Shown piece by piece: positions 58,260-64,000 of a DNA stretch of 64,000 bases. The translations under genes and the position numbers were made by a program. The notes beneath the pieces were generated by a model. The model searched no databases. It was not told where the DNA came from and was given only the letters and a program-made list of their open reading frames with translations. The stretch comes from an uncultured Lachnospiraceae bacterium (GTDB lineage Bacteria; Bacillota; Clostridia; Lachnospirales; Lachnospiraceae), in NCBI GenBank assembly GCA_934351835.1, contig CAKRJP010000005.1, positions 62,001 through 126,000 on the forward strand, in the 5' to 3' direction. Every line of letters starts with the position of its first letter. Position 1 is the stretch's first letter.

Positions 58260-61200
58260 TTATTTTTCCTTAAAAGCCACTGTTGTTCTTCCCGGTGCCG
58301 GCATGCCTTTCTTTACATACTGGATTTCAATTGCCTCTAACCTCTTGGCCAACCCTTCAGTTCCTGCAGGTTCTCCATTCTTTGCCCAGTCAAGCCAGCC
58401 ATAACTTTGAACATGTACTCGATAATATACATCGTATTTTTCTGCCAACTCTCCTGTCAATTTAATTTTAATAGCCTCCAGCCGCTTGGCCTTCCCGCTT
58501 GTTCCTGATAGTTGCCCATCTTTCTTCCAGCCTTGCCAGCCATAACTCTGGACATGCGTCTGATACTGAATATGACCTGAAATTCCCGACACCATATTTT
58601 TAATCTGAATTGCTTCCAAACGTTTCGCCTGCCCACTTGTCCCCGACAATTCTCCATCATATACATAAGACTTCCAACCATAACTCTGAACATGTGTCCG
58701 GTAAGATACTTCTGCATTTTCAAACGCATTCTCCGTAGTCCCCGGTGCTTTGCTTCCCTTTTTGACCAGTATTACCTGAATTGCTTCCAAACGTCTTGCA
58801 TATCCTTCGGTTCCTGCCGGTTCTCCATTCTTTGCCCAGCCCATCCAGCCGAATGCCTGTGCATGCACCCGATAATACACATCATATTTTTCAGCCAACT
58901 CTCCTGTCAATTTAATTTTAATAGCCTCCAGCCGCTTGGCCTTCCCACTTGTCCCCGACAGTTGTCCGTCTTTCTTCCAGTCTTGCCAGCCATAGCTCTG
59001 AACATGTGTACTATAAGTAATACCACCTTCTACTTCTGCATTTTCCACTCGCAATTTAATTGCTTCTAAACGCTTGGCTTTTCCTATCGTTCCCGATATT
59101 GCTCCGGAAGACACTTCTTTTTGCCAGCCATAACTTTGAACATGTGTCTGATACAGCAACCCTTTGTCATCTGCCAAATATGCATTTGCCATATCTCCCG
59201 GTGCATCATCATCTTTTTTCAACAATTTTATCTGAATGCCATATATTGCTTTTGAACGACCGGAACTTCCTGCCGGATCGCCATTTGATGCCCAGTCTAA
59301 CCAACCGTCTCCATCCACATAAACTCTGTAATAAACGTCATACTTTTGTGCCAGTTCTTCTGTCAGACGGACTTTCACTGCTTCCATTCGTTTGTTGGCT
59401 CCCGGCATTCCACTGTCATTTCCGGCACTTGACCAGTCTTGCCAGCCTGATCCCTGCATATAAGCTGAATACTCTATAGTTCCGGAGATGTCCTGATTCC
59501 GCATTTCCATATTAACGGCCTGAATTTTGCCATCTGCCTCTGTTCCTATTTTGATGCCGTTAGTTACCTGCTCACTCCAACCTTTCGTGTTATATGCACG
59601 ATACACGACATCTGTTTTCAAAAATTCCGTATTATCGATAATTTCTTTTGATGATGCACTTGCCTGATGTATACCTGATTTTAATTCACAGCTTAAATAT
59701 TCTCCATCATTTATTCCTTCTGTCAGGGCACCATCCACTGTCAGTTCTGATTGTCCTTGTGCTGCCGGAATATATAACGTAGCTTTTGTATTCGCCGGTA
59801 CTTCTGCATTTACTGTTATAGTTCCGTTAGTACCAAGTACATAAGACACTGAAATATTTCCTTTTATTGTGGGCACCTTAATAGATCCTTCTGAGACTCC
59901 CCCCGGCTGTAATCGAATATCAAATGTATCATATCCCGGCGTCGTTGGATTAATCCCAAACATTCCCCGCATTAATGCAACACCAGGGGCTGTCCCCCAT
60001 GGATGGTTCAAACTCATATTAGATTTCAGCTGGCTGTTCCATGCCTCAGGAGATGCTGTTGCCTGCATTCCGTACATTACATATCCCCAGCTTTGCACAC
60101 CCAGAATTGATTCTGAATTACTCATGACTTTTCTTGCTAAACTTCCATGATTACTTCTGTATAAACCCTGAAGCAGAAAATATGTGCCAAAAATACTCAT
60201 TTTTACTTCTTCATCAGCTTCTATTGAACCAGCCATAGCATCCGCCATCTCCTGACTGTCATAGATTCCAAAAGCTAACGCATACGCAGTTGCATGCTGA
60301 GCAGAATGATTTACTTTCTCTCCATTTTCCTTCAATCCGTCTTTAAACTCTCCTGTAGAAGGATCATACATTTTATTGATCATTTGCTGTTTAATTGTGT
60401 CTGAAAGGGTCTGATAATAAGACACATCACCTTCGTACCCCAACGCTTCTGCAATTTTGGCCATACTCTCATAGCCACCCACACATGCCGCATTAAAAAC
60501 CGTATTATAATAAGAATCCGTCATATTATAACCATCTCGATTACTTGCAGGCCAATCCACGATTATTTTCTGTCTCGATGCAGTATCTTCAACCTTTTTC
60601 ATTAATCCTGCTGAAGAGTCATAATATTGTTCCAGAGTTTTATTTTTTAATTTTTTATAACTCTGGTCCAAAGTTCTGAGATCGCCTGTTTCTAAATAAT
60701 TTTGATATATTAAAATTATATTATACATCGAATATTCTGCCGGCCATGTCGTATTATCTAACAGCCATTCCGCAGTATATTTTGAAGACGCCGGGGTATG
60801 ACCATAGGTATAGTTATTTAACGTAGTTATCAGTGCATCTCCTTCATAAGCACCTCTTTCCCTGTTCTGCGAATCAACATACAACACTTGTCCGTTCACT
60901 TTACTTGTATGTCTTGACAAATTATAAACATCATTCAACACATTATTTGACGAAGCAAAACTCGAAGCATCCTCATCAAATTCCTGATACAGCGCAAGTC
61001 CCGTAACATTTTCAACACTCAATGTCATTGGATAATTACGTACTGTCACATATCGAAACGTTTTCATTCCTATTCCCGAAAGTTTCTGTTCGCCATTTTT
61101 CAGATTCCAGCTTTCCTGATATTTATTTCTAGTATTTAATACATATTTTGCATTACCACTCTCATCTAGTTCTTCTCCGTATTCTAAAGTAATCTTTGCG

Positions 61201-62546
61201 GCAGAGGAATTGATGTTTAACTGCAAACTTCCTATGATTTCTTTTCCGAAATCAATCAAATACGTGCCATCCTTATAAGTCACCGATTGCGGAATCACCT
61301 CATGTCTCTTCATTGTCTCCGTTTCAGACGGCACAAAAGAATACCCATTCATCGAATTAGAATTTTGCATTATATTCCATGAATCTGCATTATATCCGGC
61401 TGTGTTCCAGCCGTATGGGAATGCCGATGCATCCAGATTATCCTGTCTTGCAACATAATAACCCGTTCCTATCGATCCACTGTTTCCTCCTATATAGGCC
61501 GAATCCCCGCCTTTGCATTTCCATGCATTTCTATTCTTCCCACTATTTGTTATGACTTTTCTAGTCCCATCAGTCATATAATAAGTCAACTGGCATAAAA
61601 ATCCTGCGGATTTTTCAGAGTAAGCAATTGCTCCTAATACATTTGTCCCCTCATTTAAATATTCTGTAACATCATAAGTATCATAATATAACTCTGATCC
61701 ATTCTGCCTTGCAGGTCCTACCCCTATCTCTGTCCCATTAACATACATATTATATACATATTGTCTGGAGCTTTCTGTAGAAGTGGCACTGACACTTAAA
61801 ATTGCTTTTTCCACGCTTTCTTTCTTTTTAAATTCCGTACGGAAAAATGTTACTTTCTGACTTCCGTTCCAGCTTCCCTGCGTGCTTGTCCAATCATTTC
61901 CAACAGCCGTAGAAAAAGCCTGTGGTTCGGAAAGGGAGCTTTCCTTTCCCTGCACATCTTTTATCTGCACTTGCCAGTAATACAATTCATTATCACTAAG
62001 ACTCTTTGACAAATCATACAACTGTGATGAATTCTCAGAACTACTGATCCAATCAGAATCATACACGTAATTTCCCTTTTCTATGTCTTTGATCCTTTTA
62101 GTGATCACAATACGATAACTGTCCTGTTCTGCCAACTCATTATTTACACTGTCAGCCCATGAAAATGAAACTGCATTCTTTTTTATTCCAAATGGCGTAT
62201 CCAGCAAATTAATTTTTAACCTAGTCGGTGCATCTTCACCACCTATATTTACTGATTTCTTTTCTTTTTCCTGAGTATTTTCTGGCTCTGAATCCTTAGA
62301 TTTGATCACCTCAGATTCTGATGTCTCAGATCCCGACTCATTTATCTCCCCCTGATTGTCCGAAGTTTCTTCTTTTGATTCTTCGTTTGTCGCGTCTCCC
62401 GGTTCTCCATTTCCGGGAGTTTCTTCAATATATTCATTTTTCTCGTTTTCTTCTGCCCAAATCGTTATCGGGCTTTCTGCCAGCATCCCCACAGCTAATA
62501 TTAATGCAATTCCTTTACAGAAATATTTTCTATACTTTTTCAACAT
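58260..62546 (-). CDS. Secreted GH78 alpha-L-rhamnosidase with nine ChW repeats
   Basis: A 1428-residue surface enzyme. Residues 1-31 are a signal peptide (LILAVGMLAESPITIWA); 32-105 is a Glu/Ser-rich linker. The rhamnosidase part has Bac_rhamnosid-like N-terminal domains and the six-hairpin catalytic domain from about 530, with the acid-rich motif DSQNRERGAYEGDA near 558-571 and, near 870, LNHPWGTAPGVALMRG. From about 975 nine clostridial hydrophobic-W repeats follow in three triplets (YRTHVQSYGWKSYVYDGE, GTSGQAKRLEAIQI). These are predicted to hold the protein on the cell surface. Substrate, host or own rhamnose polymer, is not shown. Confidence 0.88.
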   Translation of the reverse strand: MLKKYRKYFCKGIALILAVGMLAESPITIWAEENEKNEYIEETPGNGEPGDATNEESKEETSDNQGEINESGSETSESEVIKSKDSEPENTQEKEKKSVNIGGEDAPTRLKINLLDTPFGIKKNAVSFSWADSVNNELAEQDSYRIVITKRIKDIEKGNYVYDSDWISSSENSSQLYDLSKSLSDNELYYWQVQIKDVQGKESSLSEPQAFSTAVGNDWTSTQGSWNGSQKVTFFRTEFKKKESVEKAILSVSATSTESSRQYVYNMYVNGTEIGVGPARQNGSELYYDTYDVTEYLNEGTNVLGAIAYSEKSAGFLCQLTYYMTDGTRKVITNSGKNRNAWKCKGGDSAYIGGNSGSIGTGYYVARQDNLDASAFPYGWNTAGYNADSWNIMQNSNSMNGYSFVPSETETMKRHEVIPQSVTYKDGTYLIDFGKEIIGSLQLNINSSAAKITLEYGEELDESGNAKYVLNTRNKYQESWNLKNGEQKLSGIGMKTFRYVTVRNYPMTLSVENVTGLALYQEFDEDASSFASSNNVLNDVYNLSRHTSKVNGQVLYVDSQNRERGAYEGDALITTLNNYTYGHTPASSKYTAEWLLDNTTWPAEYSMYNIILIYQNYLETGDLRTLDQSYKKLKNKTLEQYYDSSAGLMKKVEDTASRQKIIVDWPASNRDGYNMTDSYYNTVFNAACVGGYESMAKIAEALGYEGDVSYYQTLSDTIKQQMINKMYDPSTGEFKDGLKENGEKVNHSAQHATAYALAFGIYDSQEMADAMAGSIEADEEVKMSIFGTYFLLQGLYRSNHGSLARKVMSNSESILGVQSWGYVMYGMQATASPEAWNSQLKSNMSLNHPWGTAPGVALMRGMFGINPTTPGYDTFDIRLQPGGVSEGSIKVPTIKGNISVSYVLGTNGTITVNAEVPANTKATLYIPAAQGQSELTVDGALTEGINDGEYLSCELKSGIHQASASSKEIIDNTEFLKTDVVYRAYNTKGWSEQVTNGIKIGTEADGKIQAVNMEMRNQDISGTIEYSAYMQGSGWQDWSSAGNDSGMPGANKRMEAVKVRLTEELAQKYDVYYRVYVDGDGWLDWASNGDPAGSSGRSKAIYGIQIKLLKKDDDAPGDMANAYLADDKGLLYQTHVQSYGWQKEVSSGAISGTIGKAKRLEAIKLRVENAEVEGGITYSTHVQSYGWQDWKKDGQLSGTSGKAKRLEAIKIKLTGELAEKYDVYYRVHAQAFGWMGWAKNGEPAGTEGYARRLEAIQVILVKKGSKAPGTTENAFENAEVSYRTHVQSYGWKSYVYDGELSGTSGQAKRLEAIQIKNMVSGISGHIQYQTHVQSYGWQGWKKDGQLSGTSGKAKRLEAIKIKLTGELAEKYDVYYRVHVQSYGWLDWAKNGEPAGTEGLAKRLEAIEIQYVKKGMPAPGRTTVAFKEK
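58444..58946. repeat. 450-base repeat units within the ChW region
   Basis: A 53-bp stretch at 58444-58496 recurs without change at 58894-58946, offset exactly 450 bases, one three-ChW unit of 150 residues. A third, more diverged unit lies upstream. This points to duplication of triplets. Confidence 0.85.
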
Positions 62547-62608
62547 ACATGCACCTCTACACTATACTATTTTTTAGTATACCATACTTTTCATGTCTTT
62601 CAGAATAA

Positions 62609-62649
62609 AAAAAGAGTAAATGATCATTCCATTCTCATCTACTCTTTTT
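62609..62649 (-). terminator. Terminator after the lysozyme gene
   Basis: 10-bp stem AAAAAGAGTA (62609-62618) and TACTCTTTTT (62640-62649) with a 21-base loop and a long T run on the minus strand. Confidence 0.75.
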
Positions 62650-62664
62650 ATAGTGCATATTATA

Positions 62665-64000
62665 TTATTTTTCCACTGAGTGTTTCGCTGTACTTCCAGG
62701 TGCCGCTCCTCCTTTTGGCACCAGAACAATCTGAACTGCCTCCATTCGTTTCGCATAACCTACTGTTCCTGCTGTTTCTCCGTTTTTCGCCCAGCCAAGC
62801 CATCCGTAAGTTTGCGAATGTGCACGATAATACACATCATATTTTGTTGCCATATCCCCGGTCAGTTCAATCTGAATAGCTTCCATCCGCTTTGCTTTTC
62901 CTGTGATTCCGGCCTCTTCTCCATCTTTCACCCAAGGGAACCAACCATAACTCTGTTGATGTACGCGATATCTTATGCTACCTGAATATTCAGGATTAGT
63001 TAAGGAAATTTTAATTGCTTCTGCCCTTTTTGCTTTTCCTGTATACCCTGCCGTAGCACCATCTTTTACTTTAGATAACCATCCATACGTCTGCTGATGT
63101 ACACGATAGTTTATATTCTCGCCTTTTTTAAATGAATTACCGGTGCTTCCCGGGGCTGCTGTCCCCTTTGGTACGACAGCTACCTGAATTGCTTCTAATC
63201 GTTTCGAATAGCCGGTACTTCCTGCAGGGTCTCCATTTTTAGTCCAGCCCATCCAACCGTATGTCTGTGCATGTACACGATAGTATACATCATACTTCGA
63301 TGCATTTGTTCCTGTCAGTTTCATTTCTATCGCTTGTATAGCTTTACCCTGTCCTGTAGTTCCCGCTGTCTGGCCGGTACTTACCCAGTTTTGCCAACCC
63401 ACGCTCTCTGCATGCGCACGATACTGTATTCCCAGTCCATAACTGCTTGGAACATCTACTTTAAATGCCTCTATACGTTTGCTCAATCCGGTAATTCCGC
63501 TCTGTACACCATTCGGCATCGCATCTATCCATCCGTAGCTCTGCAAATGCGATGTTACCGAAATAATATTTGAATCGCTAACCGACACCTTTTGCATATC
63601 TTCAAGTTTAATTTCCGGGAGATATGACGGAGTATTTCCATTCATCCAGAAGTTCAGGTCTACATTTCCTGAGATACCATCCACTTTTCCTACCGATGTA
63701 CACTGCCAGATATCATAACTTTTCTGATAATCACAAGTGATATTATACTGTGCTACCCATTTTGACCAGTTCGTGTTATTAAATACGGAACTTGTCAAAT
63801 AATTTGTCCACCAATTTAAGTTTGCATACACTCCCGGTTTATATCCACCTGCCGAGATTTTATCACAAAAAATCTTCGCAATATTTCCCAATGTTGTATT
63901 TCCGGCTTTTATTGTACTATCATCTTCCATATCTATATAAACCGGATATGTTGGTTTATGTCCCTTTAACAAACGCAATACATGATTTGCCTCGCTTGTT
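62665..64000 (-). CDS. GH25 lysozyme with six ChW repeats (start beyond window)
   Basis: The last 445 residues of a secreted cell-wall muramidase; the N-terminus lies past base 64000. The visible reading frame begins TSEANHVLRLLKGHKPTYPVYID. GH25 signatures are YPVYIDMEDD with an active Asp/Glu and GVYANLNWWTNYL, and the end of the domain is DIWQCTSVGKVDGISGNVDLN. After it six ChW repeats run to the C-terminus (SHLQSYGWIDAMPNGV, YRVHAQTYGWMGWTKNGD). They likely bind it to the envelope. Transcribed in the same direction as the rhamnosidase, with a terminator between. Confidence 0.9.
   Translation of the reverse strand, partial: TSEANHVLRLLKGHKPTYPVYIDMEDDSTIKAGNTTLGNIAKIFCDKISAGGYKPGVYANLNWWTNYLTSSVFNNTNWSKWVAQYNITCDYQKSYDIWQCTSVGKVDGISGNVDLNFWMNGNTPSYLPEIKLEDMQKVSVSDSNIISVTSHLQSYGWIDAMPNGVQSGITGLSKRIEAFKVDVPSSYGLGIQYRAHAESVGWQNWVSTGQTAGTTGQGKAIQAIEMKLTGTNASKYDVYYRVHAQTYGWMGWTKNGDPAGSTGYSKRLEAIQVAVVPKGTAAPGSTGNSFKKGENINYRVHQQTYGWLSKVKDGATAGYTGKAKRAEAIKISLTNPEYSGSIRYRVHQQSYGWFPWVKDGEEAGITGKAKRMEAIQIELTGDMATKYDVYYRAHSQTYGWLGWAKNGETAGTVGYAKRMEAVQIVLVPKGGAAPGSTAKHSVEK

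Noticed and set aside
58260..59500. Regularly spaced DNA repeats that could suggest a CRISPR array
   Set aside because: They are in frame and code ChW protein repeats.

Overview
The window reads as chromosomal DNA of a low-to-mid GC, endospore-forming, Gram-positive anaerobe of the class Clostridia, most likely a gut Lachnospiraceae. The reasons are the sporulation genes (sigG, sigE-spoIIGA, sigK, cotJABC, pdaA), codY, RNase J, IreB, clostridial hydrophobic-W (ChW) repeat proteins, Shine-Dalgarno-led genes with some TTG/GTG starts, and a dcw cell-wall cluster of Firmicutes order. The species cannot be fixed from sequence alone. Almost every gene is on the minus strand. No rRNA, tRNA, CRISPR array, insertion sequence or phage was found, and no gene-free stretch exceeds 300 bases.

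Layout: 1-3450 holds the start of mfd, pth, an FMN_bind-like membrane protein, two small or housekeeping genes and sigG. 3488-6840 holds a beta-CASP nuclease and the spoIIGA-sigE operon behind a Spo0A-type promoter. 6945-8006 is trpS. 8078-19990 is the division/wall cluster, in transcription order mraZ, rsmH, ftsL, ftsI, spoVD-like, mraY, murD, ftsW, ftsQ, ftsZ, with an MraZ operator at its head. 20181-23950 holds a small membrane protein, degV, a second ftsW and cotJABC. 24009-34660 holds guaB, groSL (CIRCE), codY with a small partner, topA, dprA, a YifB/ComM ATPase and sigK. 34672-45771 is an RNA-modification and RNA-decay block (trhP, trmR, rnj, a Fur-family gene, a DUF1292 gene, ruvX, ireB, mtaB, thiI, a cysteine desulfurase, rsmE, prmA) interrupted by a plus-strand HPr-like gene. 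45964-64000 is an envelope region: pdaA, a cohesin-like membrane protein, two LCP glycopolymer transferases, two glycosyltransferases, rfbABDC for dTDP-L-rhamnose, a MerR-methyltransferase fusion, a huge GH78 alpha-L-rhamnosidase with nine ChW repeats, and a GH25 lysozyme with six ChW repeats that runs off the window.

The genes form two themes. One is division and sporulation: Spo0A and sigma-A would start spoIIGA-sigE, SpoIIGA activates SigE, SigG and SigK follow, and cortex and coat genes are nearby. The other is a rhamnose-containing wall polymer: rfbABDC makes the sugar donor, glycosyltransferases build the chain, LCP enzymes attach it, and the ChW-anchored rhamnosidase and muramidase could trim it. 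The signals most worth follow-up are a sigK gene that appears to start downstream of its own promoter and so lacks a pro-sequence, a spoIIG-like promoter with 21-bp spacing and two 0A boxes, a terminator that buries a penicillin-binding-protein ribosome site, low-complexity Asp/Tyr/Ser/Gly tails on five unrelated envelope proteins, and the pairing of rhamnose synthesis with a secreted rhamnosidase.
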